DNA of 64,000 bases from Glandiceps talaboti (taxonomy: Eukaryota; Hemichordata; Enteropneusta; Spengelidae): the NCBI RefSeq assembly GCF_964340395.1, contig NC_135558.1, positions 8,653,501 to 8,717,500 of the forward strand, written 5' to 3'. Below, in pieces: positions 22,501 through 33,311 of this stretch. The notes beneath the pieces are model-generated. The model searched no databases, was not told the DNA's origin, and worked only from the letters and a program-made list of their open reading frames with translations. Both the position numbers and the translations under genes were made by a program. Positions within the stretch are counted from its first letter, which is position 1; every line of letters begins with the position of its first letter.

Positions 22501-23740
22501 TGATTGCATCGGGGTGCTGATTTTTTGATGTGGACCCAAAAATCAAATTCATCAGATTTAGTGCACCATACTACATGTAATGTGTAAATGTACTACTACA
22601 CAAATATGTTTACCATCAAGTGATTCAATCCTGTTCATGGTGTACAATATTTTGAATACGTCATTGTATCTAAGAAAACAGTTATAAAAAATGTTCTGGT
22701 TGCAGCTAGTGCAGTTTTAAGACAATGACAGACTGCATGATCGTCATGCATCAATTTTTTGGAGTTTGGGAATCACAAAATCAGCGCCCTCAACTTGATG
22801 GCAATCACGATTTCCATCTGTTAATATACTAAATTATAGATAACATCGACTACTAATTAATATGCACAATGTCTAGTTATTGATATTATAACATGAATAA
22901 ATTATGTTTGTCTGATCAAGAAACGATACTACAGTTAAAGTAATACAGTTTTAACATAGCGACGGATTCAAAACTGAACATTCACTCAAGATTTAAACTT
23001 GTCTGCTTGTGTACACCACCTATGGATGATTATATTTATCACTAATTAACATGTACAATGTCTTTTTATAAGTATCTGACCAAATTTTAGTGAGAGTGTC
23101 TTTGGTTACTCGATGAAATATATCCCAGTTGCAGCTCGTGGACGTTTAATAGTCCCAGTGTTACTTCATTTACAGGATAGTTTCAAATTTGTATGAATAC
23201 TAGTATATTACTAGTAATGTGTATAGCCACTGAAGATGTAGCTAAATAAAACAACCTACGAAATGTTGCAAAACTTTCGTAGAGCATATGAAATCGTGTC
23301 ATGTCAACAAAATCAAAAATTATTCTGCAAGGTAAATCCCATCCAAAGACTGGCCATAGAAGCTGAGCACAGGCTTTATTCTTTTTACGAGTTTTGTCAA
23401 GGTCCTATGATTAACTTGTAGTTATGTTACACATAAAGGAGGAATCAGGGGGTGTTGATCTTGCTAGGAAAACATCTGTTTCAGTCAATTTGACATCATA
23501 AGAATAACAGAAGCCAAAAGTTTACTGCTAGCATGAATTCTGCTACATCCTATATGTAGTTACATTTACATGTACAGGTGTATATTTGTTGTTATGCAGA
23601 TCGCTGATCTGATGTTACCATTCTTTATGCATATTATACATATATGTCTAGTACATATAAATGTACATGAATATGGAATGTAAACACATTTTGTCTTGCT
23701 AAGTAATAATAAAGGTTAACGTCTATACATGTATTGTGTA
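22501..23740. other. No gene recognised
   Basis: AT-rich DNA with two related segments (about 22640-22890 and 23030-23150) sharing ACTAATTAAYATGYACAATGTCT and GGTTGCAGCT-like words. This suggests an old tandem or dispersed repeat. No open frame of note. Confidence 0.35.
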
Positions 23741-23754
23741 TGTTCAGTAAAGGG

Positions 23755-23860
23755 ATGATCACATAATGTCACACAAGCTCAATAAATGAACTTTGTTCAT
23801 TTAGGCCAAAAACCCCTCCCTCCCCCCCCCCCCCCCCCCTCTCCCCTGAATGAATGTTCA
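23755..23860 (+). repeat. Dispersed hairpin-containing repeat, second copy
   Basis: It reads CACATAATGTCACACAAGCT, CAATAAATGAAC, GTTCATTTAGGCCAAAAACC, a C-rich run (23822-23839), then CCCCTGAATGAATG. This is the same order as the minus-strand copy at 7155-7255, with expansion of the C-run in the loop. Confidence 0.6.
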
Positions 23861-24183
23861 AAGTGTGATGTCAACACATTTTATATGGTGTAAAACATGG
23901 GGAAAATTGTAGCAGTCAATTTACACCACTACAATCAATGTAAAAAACATATTAAACACATTAAAATACGTTTACTGGAAACCCTTTCATTTTATACCAC
24001 ATTAACATTAATTTTAATCAACTTATCAGTGGGAAAAATTGTAAATTGTAATATCAAAAGTCTCAAGCTACAGAAAAAAAAACACGCTGAAAAAAATTCG
24101 CACCTACAGCGACACACCCAACCCTGTCAGGAATATTGACCAGGATATTTATCCTGATATTTGTCTGTGTCCATGTGTCTGTC

Positions 24184-24185
24184 TG

Positions 24186-24217
<32 letters not shown>

Positions 24218-24277
24218 TGTATGTGTGTGTGTATGTATGTATGTATGTATGTATGTATGTATGTATGTATGCATGTG

Positions 24278-24309
<32 letters not shown>

Positions 24310-24321
24310 TGTATGTATGTG

Positions 24322-24353
<32 letters not shown>

Positions 24354-24511
24354 TGTATGTATGTATGTATGTATGTATGTCTGTGTGTGTGTGTGTGTGC
24401 ATGTATGTATGTATGTATGTATGTATGTATGAATGTATGTATGTATGAATGTATGTATGTATGTACGTATGTATGTATGTATGTATGTATGTATGTATAT
24501 GTATGTATGTG

Positions 24512-24543
<32 letters not shown>

Positions 24544-24735
24544 TGTCTGTGTGTGTGTGTGTGTGTGTGCATGTATGTATGTATGTATATATGTATGTAT
24601 GAATGTATGTATGTATGAATGTATGTATGTATGTATGTATGTATGTATATGTGTGTGTGTGTGCGTGCGTGCGTGTCTGTCTATGTGCGTGCGTGTCTGT
24701 CTGTCTGTCTGTATATGTATGTATGTGTCTGTGTG
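24184..24735. repeat. (TATG)n tetranucleotide microsatellite with (TG)n interruptions
   Basis: About 550 bp of GTAT/ATGT repeats punctuated by two similar CTG-TGTGTG...GCATG interruptions (about 24380-24400 and 24546-24571) and ending in GTGC and TGTC motifs. The long MYVCMYVC or [10 protein letters not shown] frames here are repeat artefacts. Confidence 0.97.
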
Positions 24736-25508
24736 CTGACATGCATTTAACTAGTTCGGGATAACTATCCAAATTTTTTTGCAACCTGACTGGGATAATT
24801 TACACTATTATTAAAGTCATATGCACAGAAAAATATTTGACATGGTGCATGTGGAACAAGTATGAAAAATGCTTTCTACTCTCATTTGCAAAGACTTACA
24901 TTACAAGAAAGTTATTGGACTGACATAGGTTGTCCAGGACATGTTTTCAGCATGAATTTTAAAAGACTATTTATCTGAAATGATTTCATTTAATTCTATC
25001 CTGCAGTCATTTCTGGACCAGCTACATTTGGCATTTCTGCAGGTCTGTGCGATAGATGTTTTTGGCTTTCAATCACGCCAAAAAGTCTATTGTGCAATCA
25101 ATTCTAGAATCACTTCCATTTTCAAAAATGCCGATCATGATATATAAGTACATAGTTGGTCTTCAGATAGATATTTTTAAAGTTTGAATTTTATTTTTTT
25201 CGTGTTCATTTTACACCTTTTAAAGAAAATAATCATGCCAAACATGTAAAAAAAACTAAGTCATAATGTCTTGTCCATAGGTTACAAACAAAAACAAAAA
25301 TGAATTTGGACACAAAAAAAAACATTTAATAATCTAATATCGCAAACATATAATTATTTGCCAAAGAATCAAGCAACTGATGACATATATAATACTAAAA
25401 TACTCATATCCCCCATATCTCTCCTTAAATAAATATACAATCGGATGCTGGAATTTAATTTTTTTTTCTATATTATAACCCAAACCAGGGCTATACAATA
25501 CTTAAAAA

Positions 25509-25633
25509 ATAATGTACGCCCTCCCAGCCCATAATGGACGAAAGCAAACTTTGAACGACATAATGTCGCCGAGCCCATTATGGAGTGCAAAGTTTGCTCG
25601 AGTCCATTATGGACTGGGAGAGCGTACATTATT
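25509..25633. repeat. Near-palindrome with about 60-bp arms
   Basis: ATAATGTACGCCCTCCCAGC, CCATAATGGAC and GCAAACTTTG run into the centre and are mirrored by CAAAGTTTGC, GTCCATTATGG and ACTGGGAGAGCGTACATTAT. The arms match at roughly 80-85 percent. It could extrude as a hairpin. Another inverted pair directly to its right (25641-25671 and 26003-26034) suggests a compound foldback element. Confidence 0.75.
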
Positions 25634-25640
25634 GTTATTA

Positions 25641-26034
25641 TTTTATAGTTTTGCCAATTCCAGTGAATTTGTAGACCGAGAAACGCAAAACAACGTATAA
25701 TATACACAGCGCTGAACATCGTCTGCCATGTTCGGCCCGGAAGCTGAATACTAATCATAGCGACACACGTACGTACACATATACACTTCAATGAACTGCT
25801 GTGAACACAAATTTGTTTCATTTTAATTTCAATCTTTTTTTTAAAAAAATTCTTATGGTGTTTACCCCATAATTTCCCAGTTCTTAAATACCCACACCTT
25901 TATTGCCTTACGGACATGAGCTTGTATTGTTATGCTCGTTCTGGGGGCCGCGATGCCCAATAATGGAGTACATTATCAGTAATAATGTACAACGATGATG
26001 TCACAAAATTCACTGGAATTGGTAATGCTATAAT
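25641..26034. mobile_element. MITE-like element with about 30-bp inverted repeats
   Basis: TTTTATAGTTTTGCCAATTC then CAGTGAATTTG at the left is mirrored by CAAAATTCACTGGAATTGGT then AATGCTATAATA at the right. Internal sequence includes CGTACGTAC and GTACATTATCAGTAATAATG motifs related to the adjacent palindrome, so the two may be one composite insertion. No protein is encoded. Confidence 0.6.
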
Positions 26035-26134
26035 ATAATATAATATAATGTATGTTATTCCCCCATTCCATTATTCAACACTAGGGGGCGCTATATTCTC
26101 CACTTCTGGTTTGCATTGTACAATGACACCAGAC

Positions 26135-26205
26135 ACCCTCCCCTCCTAATTGAAGTAAGTTAAAATTTGTTTATTGAGCTTGTGTGACATAGTGCAATAG
26201 TCTCT
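26135..26205 (-). repeat. Fragment of the dispersed AATGTCACACAAGCTCAAT repeat
   Basis: On the minus strand it reads ACTATGTCACACAAGCTCAA then TAAACAAA, followed after a gap by GGAGGGGAGGGTG. It aligns to the repeats at 7155-7255 and 23755-23860. Confidence 0.5.
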
Positions 26206-26419
26206 AAGTGCATGGTTGAAACTTAGGTAAAAAGTGATAATAAAGACAACATCTATTCTTCCTAACAATGGCTTTGACTCCATCTCCTAGTACATGCAGC
26301 TCCTCAAGATTGAAGCACTAACAAAAGCAAAATATATTATTAATAACAATTATGACAAAATTAAATGAAACACCTACTGTAATTCTACATGTTCTAATTA
26401 TCTATAGGGTAATTAAAAA

Positions 26420-27249
26420 TAGCACCAATGGCATTGTAGCACAATTGTATTTGGCTGTTGCTACAGACATGGTCTTGTTGCTAGGGATATTTCAAACATT
26501 TTTGGAATCTTTATTAACTTGCCTACCCTTCCCACTTTTCATCTTTCGAAATATAAACCACCATTTAGTTGTTACTATGGGCGTGGTCCTGTTGCTATGC
26601 ATATTTGCATATATTTTTTTGAATCTTTAGTCACCAATCCCTGTCGTTATATTTGTAATATGCATCGTCATTTCACAGTTGCTAAGGGTGTGGTCATGGT
26701 TGCTAGGGCCAATTCTGTCGATATGTTTTCAATAATAACTGCAGAATAATACCTCCAGAAACATCCCCACCAAGTTTCAACACATTCACCATGCAGTTTC
26801 AAGATATAAGTTTTTGACCAAAATTGAGATTTTTAGACCTATTTTGCATATTGCTGATAGGATCATCACATTATGAATACAGCTTCATATACACATTCCC
26901 AGATGCATCCCCATTAAATTTCATACCAATCTGCTCTGTAGTTTTGCAACTATATATTTTTGACAAAAGAAGACACATTTTTATACCTAATTTGCATATC
27001 ACTGATGGGATCATCATGTCATGAACAATTCTTAATCTAAACACCTGTAAGAACGTTCCAACCAAATTTCAGATCTATCTGCTGAGTAGTTTTGGAGTTT
27101 AAGTTTTTTTTACCAAAAATCACATTTTTGACCCAAATCACATACCGGTGGTAAGATCATTTTGATTTGAACAATTTCCCAACTCGACACCCCAGGTAAA
27201 ATATACCCACCAAATATCACGGCAATTGGTCCAGTGGTTTTTGACTTTA

Positions 27250-27250
<1 letters not shown>
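26420..27250 (+). repeat. Dispersed repeat, copy 2, with internal units of about 145-150 bp
   Basis: Three internal units each contain a 'CATTTTTAGACCTAATTTGC ATATCACTGATGGGATCATCA'-like stretch (starting near 26826, 26977 and 27122) and an 'AAATTTCA...CTGCTGAGTAGTTTTG' stretch. The last unit ends ATTGGTCCAGTGGTTTTTGA and runs directly into a CA microsatellite. It is homologous to 22081-22500. No gene is called; open frames here are on both strands and lack domains. Confidence 0.75.
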
Positions 27251-27295
<45 letters not shown>

Positions 27296-27340
27296 ACACG
27301 TACACGTACAGACACACACACGTACACGTACACGTACAGA
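27251..27340. repeat. (CA)n plus (GTACAC)n microsatellite
   Basis: A CA run followed by two blocks of CGTACACGTACACGTACAGA. It forms the tail of the preceding dispersed repeat. Confidence 0.95.
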
Positions 27341-28864
27341 CATTAATTAATCAAATACAGGTTAATTTGCATAGCTAAAAATAAAGGTTAGTAAATGAAT
27401 GTCAGTCTGTCAAAAGTATCTTTGTATAAATGTAAGTAGATGGACGTAATGCTTTTATCAGTTTCTTTATGTCTTATACTACACTAACATTACGCAATAG
27501 TGTCATTGTAAATTGTAGTATGTACTTCATGCATACAGTAATATTACTAGCCTGTGGTGGCAGGTCAAAGGTGAACGAAGCATTTTGAATTTGAACCAGA
27601 TCACAAACTAAAAGAAGTTTTCATAATGAAAAAGTAACCGTGGGAATTCAGAACAAACCTTACTACCAGTCTACCTGGCGCTTATAAAGTCGAATTGTAA
27701 TCATCCACGACAGTGCAAGCGTGCTGTTCCGTAAAATGAAATTTTCAACGTGACATTCTGGAGTGCATTAGCGAGACCCCCTGTGTACATGTACTCAACG
27801 CAATGAACGTGAACGCCACAGCACAGTACACTAGTGCAATGTCCGTTGTCATCACATATAATTTAGCTATGAGTTGCACTTTGGTCTAGTTTTTCGAACA
27901 GTACTGCACTTGACACAAACACCCCAAAAATGAAAATTCACCCACATTCCCTTGAACATGTACTTACAAACCAGCGTATCCCAACCTCACAGCGCCATTG
28001 AAGTATATTGGCCACTGAGGGCGCTGTCAAACGGTCCATTCGGGTTGAAACGTTATTATTATTATACATCAGGGAAGGGGGATGAGCGCATGGCAATACA
28101 AAAGCATTCAATGGCAATACTGCAATAAACTATGACAGTCCCTTAAAAATACACCATCTTATAAGCAGAACTATTCAGACTGGATGATAATCTCAAATCA
28201 TATTTTTTCAATGAGACCTACATCATGTACATAGGGACCTAGTGTTATGATATGTATTTTGACCCTCACTTCCCTGCATCCGAATGGCACTCCTAGTGGC
28301 CAAACTGTAAAATATTTTTGTTTTTCCATAACCCGAAAATAGTGTATTCATAATCGTACATTTGACAGTCTGGGTGTCTGAGAAAATTCAATGACAATTA
28401 ACATGGTAAGGATACTATGAACCATTTGATTTATTGTTAAAAGTCATGACCATACCCTGCCTTGCTTGCCATCATGTCAATAACACTATGCTTAACAGCC
28501 ATAGGGGAAGCCGTTATTTATGTGTTTGTCAAATTCCATAAATAGTTCAGTGCTTTAGGCAAATACTTCACCGTCCAGCACTGGTAGATGTCGTGTCAGA
28601 ATAAGAACAAATTAGGTTAGGCTATTATATCTATAGCTTCTATGACACTTTTGAAGTTGTTTTGCTGCCAATGACATGATGCCATATTTACGACGTCTGT
28701 CTCTCTCTTGCATGCCCTAGCCTGAATTTCAACAATGTTAATTTTATACAAATTTTGTAATTAATATTTTACTTTACCACATTTTGATCTTTTCTGCCAA
28801 TGTTACTTTCGTCATTATAATCAGAGTATTTTACAAGATCCCTAACTTGTACGTAATGAGTTGT
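27341..28864. other. No gene recognised
   Basis: Unique-looking DNA, locally GC-richer at about 27690-28060. No convincing exon, promoter or repeat was identified beyond isolated words. Confidence 0.35.
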
Positions 28865-29010
28865 CATAGTAAAAGTTTGATCCGAAACCGGGATTTGAAA
28901 ACGGAAGATTGTGTCACAACCCCGGGGTCACAACTTAGCATAGGTCTCGAGCTGAGCAACATTAGCATGTTGTTGACCGGTCGATCACCACGTTGCTTGC
29001 ACAGTTCGTA
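28865..29010 (-). repeat. Possible tRNA-derived SINE relic
   Basis: On the minus strand there is an A-box-like TTGCTCAGCTCGAG followed, about 57 nt later, by a B-box-like TTTTCAAATCCCGG and then TTTCGGATCAAACT. The box spacing is longer than in a functional tRNA and no cloverleaf can be drawn with confidence. At best it is a decayed SINE head; it could be chance. Confidence 0.25.
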
Positions 29011-29946
29011 TGCAGTACACGAGATAATACATGTGAGTGTCTACCACAGTAATTATGAAGTACGGAAAATTCAGAGTTAATTCCAAATCGACTGAACAAG
29101 ATAAGATAAACTAACGCGAAGACAAAAAGCTTGGTCAAATAAAATAAATGTACCTCTCTAATTAGTTCCGTTCGTCGTGTACATTGACTGATCTTGACTG
29201 TACACGTGCTTCTAGAACTTTATTGGCGATCTGAAGAGACAAATTGAATGTCACTAGTGTTCTTATTTACACAGCGCGATTTAATTGTTGTGTAATTTTG
29301 TAAATACATCCGTGTCCATGATAACAAAAGGCACAATGACGTTCTATATAAAGCTTGTTGATATGGCTTGCAATAATTATTCTAACTTTAGATATTTGCA
29401 TGAAATATACCAAATATGGGACAGATCACGAATGGTAGCTCAAAAATTTGAACATTCTGAACGAACGATTGATTGATTGATCGATCGATCGATCGATCGA
29501 TTGATTGATGTGTTGTCAGACTTTCTGTACCAACATGTATGATATGAGGTCTTACAGATCGAACGCGAACTTTCTTCGAATTTAGAGTACTCGTAGAAAA
29601 ATTACACACATAATAATTAATATCCACGCTTTTTCTTCATAAATCTTACAAATGTCTGATTCTATGGGAATGAGCTCATGTTTACATAATGTTACTGAGA
29701 ATTACATTTTCCTAGCCTAAGACTTTTATTCGGATAATATCATAAACGTTTAAGAAATCGATTTACTCTAAGATTGAATTAATTGGGCACAATCTTTCAG
29801 TTGTTTTCGCTTAGAAATGAACAGATGCGTTTCATTCTCTCTTGTTCCAGTGTTTTTGGTAGCGTTCACTATGGTTGATCGAGACTTGACAGCCTGAGGT
29901 GGGTCATAGCAAATACGCCCTCACCCGACTACGACACATACTCTGG
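29011..29946. other. No gene recognised
   Basis: It contains a short (GATC/GATT)n run at 29467-29509. No exon is supported. Confidence 0.35.
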
Positions 29947-30066
29947 TATATAATCGAACGGATTATAACAGAGCTCGGCATTGTAAAGGAAGTGTGTGCA
30001 TCAAACGGAGCGGTCAACGCCGCTTTAGGAGAGATTATCACCAGGACATTGGAACCTATAGAAATG
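29947..30066 (+). promoter_or_regulatory. Candidate TATA promoter and non-coding first exon
   Basis: TATATAAT at 29947-29954 is followed about 25-30 nt downstream by GC-richer sequence. This runs to a consensus 5' splice site, GAAAT|GTGAGT, at 30066. The intervening 85 nt or so contain no complete ATG frame, so it could be a 5' UTR exon. No downstream acceptor with a recognisable coding exon was found, so this is an inference from two motifs only. Confidence 0.22.
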
Positions 30067-30842
30067 TGAGTTATTCAGTTTCCTGTCTTCCTTTTCCATG
30101 TTTTCCCAGATTTTTAAATATGCACGCATGATGAGTGAATCACCAGCATTTTCAAAATAACATTTGTAATGAAAGCGATTAGATAATAGCACAATACTGT
30201 AAGAACTCATATATTTATTATTTTGTTAATTACATGTTCGTACCTAGGTGCGGGTTAAACACTAAAACTTAAAAAGTCACCAAAACAGACGAAAAAACCC
30301 TCAAAACCGCAGCAAGCCGCTACAAATATTGCAGCTAGTTCATACCTAAATGTGTGCAGTTCTTGGATTAATTGCATACAACACTTTCGTCCGATCGAGC
30401 ACATATGAAGTTGTAAATATGATGATATACATTATAGTGGACATATATACAGTATGTATACAAACCAAGTTATTGTTTTTGAATAGAAAATATGGATTAT
30501 ATAACCCTAACCATTCTATACGTCATGTCAAACCATGTCTACGTCATTGGTTCTGTGGTGTTCAAAATATACGTCAAAACGTTCCAAATCGCCATTATTT
30601 TTTCCCCGATCTTTCATAAATTAGCTCGAGGAAGTATGATTAGATTATTCCCCAATATTGTCATTCATTCAGTGACATCCAGAAAAATTGATCTATCGAC
30701 TCGTATTGACAAACAGCATTCGATATTAACGTCGGTCCATCAGTTCGAGACCGAGATTTTCGTAAGGACCGACTGTTATACAGAACTGTCGCAACTTGTT
30801 GGTCAATATGCAATTTGTATTTAATGTACAATGGTTATGCAT

Positions 30843-30843
<1 letters not shown>
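30067..30843. other. No gene recognised
   Basis: Two overlapping open frames (30350-30619 and 30492-30824) have no domain and no supporting splice context. I treat them as chance. Confidence 0.35.

Positions 30844-30924
<81 letters not shown>
30844..30924. repeat. (TA)n microsatellite, about 40 units
   Basis: Uninterrupted AT dinucleotides. Confidence 0.97.
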
Positions 30925-30926
<2 letters not shown>

Positions 30927-31201
30927 AATTGTTACCAACACCAATTTATCGTCTAACAACTTGCGATACCTGTTACGCAAGGCTAATCATCCCGTCAGGA
31001 GCAATTGCGCTGACACTTACATATTTGTTTACACAGTCGTGATTCATGTATATACTTTTTCGTATATGGTAGACGGGGTATATGCCAGTTTTGTACATTT
31101 TTCAGGATTGTGGAGATGTTATTCCACGAAAGGTTTGCACGAGACGGCTTGAATCAGTCATTATCAGGATTCATTCGCTATTAGTGCTTATATGCCTAAA
31201 C

Positions 31202-31540
31202 AAAATAATTGTTTGGTTCCGGTTACCCGACCCCACCTAGCTTTTCACTGCCGACCCTAAACATAATAAAATCGCAAAAATAGTGAAGCCTCACGAGAAA
31301 TAGTGGATGTGGAAACTACCATCAACTTAAAAAGATACTCTAAAACTGTTCTTCTAATATGTAATGGTTTACATCTGATAGGATGAAATAAACAACACAG
31401 GGGACATTTGGAAAAATTTGGAAAACTTAAACCAGATACTCACACAGAAAAAAATATATAATAAAATAAAAAAACTTATCTACCCCACCTATTCTAGAAT
31501 TAAGCGTAACCGAAGCCACACAGTTTTGTTATTAGGCTTT
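31202..31540 (+). repeat. Dispersed repeat of about 340-370 bp, copy 1
   Basis: It shares nearly its whole length with 43729-44100: AATAATTGTTTGGTTCCGGT, AGCTTTTCACTGCCGA, AAGCCTCACGAGAAATAG, AAATAAACAACACAG and TTATTAGGC occur in the same order and orientation. It has no coding capacity. The promoter-like GGTTCCGGTTACCC near the start makes a SINE possible, but neither tRNA box is clear. Confidence 0.85.
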
Positions 31541-31692
31541 ACTGCTGTTTTGAAACTACCTTGCATTTTATCGTCAGTTCCCTTGTATATATTTTGTGTG
31601 CTTTCAACTAATAAATTTGATTCGTCGAACAAAGATGCCAATGTTTCGAGTTGTTCTATGTGGCGTCCTTGTCAACATGTGGTCTATTTAGG

Positions 31693-31693
<1 letters not shown>

Positions 31694-31773
<80 letters not shown>

Positions 31774-31890
31774 CATACATACATACATACATACATACAT
31801 ACATACATACATACATACATACATACAAACATACATACATACATACATACATACATACATACATACATACATACATACATACATACATAC
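31694..31890. repeat. (CA)n then (CATA)n compound microsatellite
   Basis: About 44 bp of CA followed by about 150 bp of CATA with two single-unit variants. Confidence 0.97.
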
Positions 31891-33239
31891 TCGACGTCCT
31901 GGATTTTGCCATTTCATCACAAAAAAAGTTATACAATTAATTCTAGCAAATGAATAGCTAAAAGAAAGGTACCAACCAATAATTTGAAGCTGCTGCATCC
32001 GTCGCTTATTTCCATTTCAAATCGTGCGCGGTATTCGCTGTCGTCCAATCAGAAGCCACAAGTGTTATGCTAATGAGGGTGTACAGTTCATATGTTGAAT
32101 ACTCGTACGTGACTAACCTTGGGAATTTCATATGTTAACACTTGTGACAAGTTGTGTTACTTGTGTAGTGTTGTCCTTACAGTGTGACTGTTACAGAGCA
32201 ATGTCATGACAAGAAACTGTCCCCTACTGTACATGTAAGCCCATATCAACAGTACGTAGTTAAATGTACTATATCCACAAAAATCAACAGGAAATTAATA
32301 TTGACATTGGAATATGCTGTCCTTACTTACTTACTTTACAACCGTGAGGTGTACTACTCGGCGTGGCGAGTTCTTATAGTAGTTTGGTAAGGTCAAAAGG
32401 GTCACACAGTCAGTGCACGGTAATCGGAGATTACACCCGGATTACACCCCCCCCCCCCCAGCAATACGGGCATCAAAATGTCTGTAATACACGAGGAATA
32501 CATCAAAATGTATTAGGAATAAAATATATTTTTCACAGAATTGATATGATTACTAAAATTGCAATATTAAAACGAATTGTCACACAAAAATGATATTATT
32601 ATTGGAACTTGGCGTATATTATTAAGATAATTCATGATACCACTATTAATACCCGAGAATAGTGGTCAAGTCAAAGTGGTGGAAAAACGCTGACTGGTGG
32701 ACAAGATATTTCAAATTTGTAACGTCTTTTAGAGTAACACTAGCGCTGTGATACAAAGGTATGCTTACAGCAGACACGTGTCTTGACTTGAATGGAATTC
32801 TGTCTGGGACAGTATACGCACCCACAAAACTAGGTGCAGAGGTTATTCGTCTAGCTCACGTTACATGCGTGATGACAGAAAATTACCGAACAATTGAATT
32901 GAAACTAGTAGGCTATTTTCAGTCTGTTAAAAACACATACGGAATGCATGTCCCAGTCTTCCATCACCTTCATAATTACATGTTGATGCTAACATCAACT
33001 GACATCACTGATTCACAAATATATAGTCAATTAATGCTCTTGACCCATTTTACTATAGTCTCTCGCGGCAGATCACATGACCCACCAAATGCACACTGCT
33101 CAAACCGTTTTCTATAGCTTGTATAGAGGTCTTTGATAGTAACCAGGTGACAAGCATGTAACGCTAGGACTGACATGTGCTCAGCAACACAATGTCCTCG
33201 TTCTAGCTCTTTCCCTAATATTTGCTCATATCATTTAGT
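31891..33239. other. No gene recognised
   Basis: A CCAAT-box-like GTCCAATCAGAAGC occurs at 32043-32056 and a poly-C run at about 32447-32459. A 118-codon plus-strand frame at 32761-33117 has no identifiable domain. Confidence 0.35.
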
Positions 33240-33311
33240 CTCGTTCCTATACGGTATCGTTACGATTTATACATCCACTCACGGGGTTTAGGTAGAAACC
33301 ACGTTTGCATC
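33240..33311 (+). repeat. Dispersed repeat fragment shared with 63380-63462
   Basis: CGTTCCTATACGGTATCGTT then ACGATTTATACATCCAC and GAAACCACGTTTGCATC parallel TTCCCATACGGAATCGTTAC, GATTTACACCTCCAC and AGACCACGTTGGCATCC at 63380-63462. Confidence 0.6.

Noticed and set aside
24063-24784. Long open frames with [10 protein letters not shown] or MYVCMYVC repeats on both strands
   Set aside because: They are translations of a TATG microsatellite. The 4-bp period keeps every frame open.
32761-33117. 118-codon plus-strand frame
   Set aside because: No family motif, and no acceptor or donor that would make it an exon. Conservation data would be needed to revive it.
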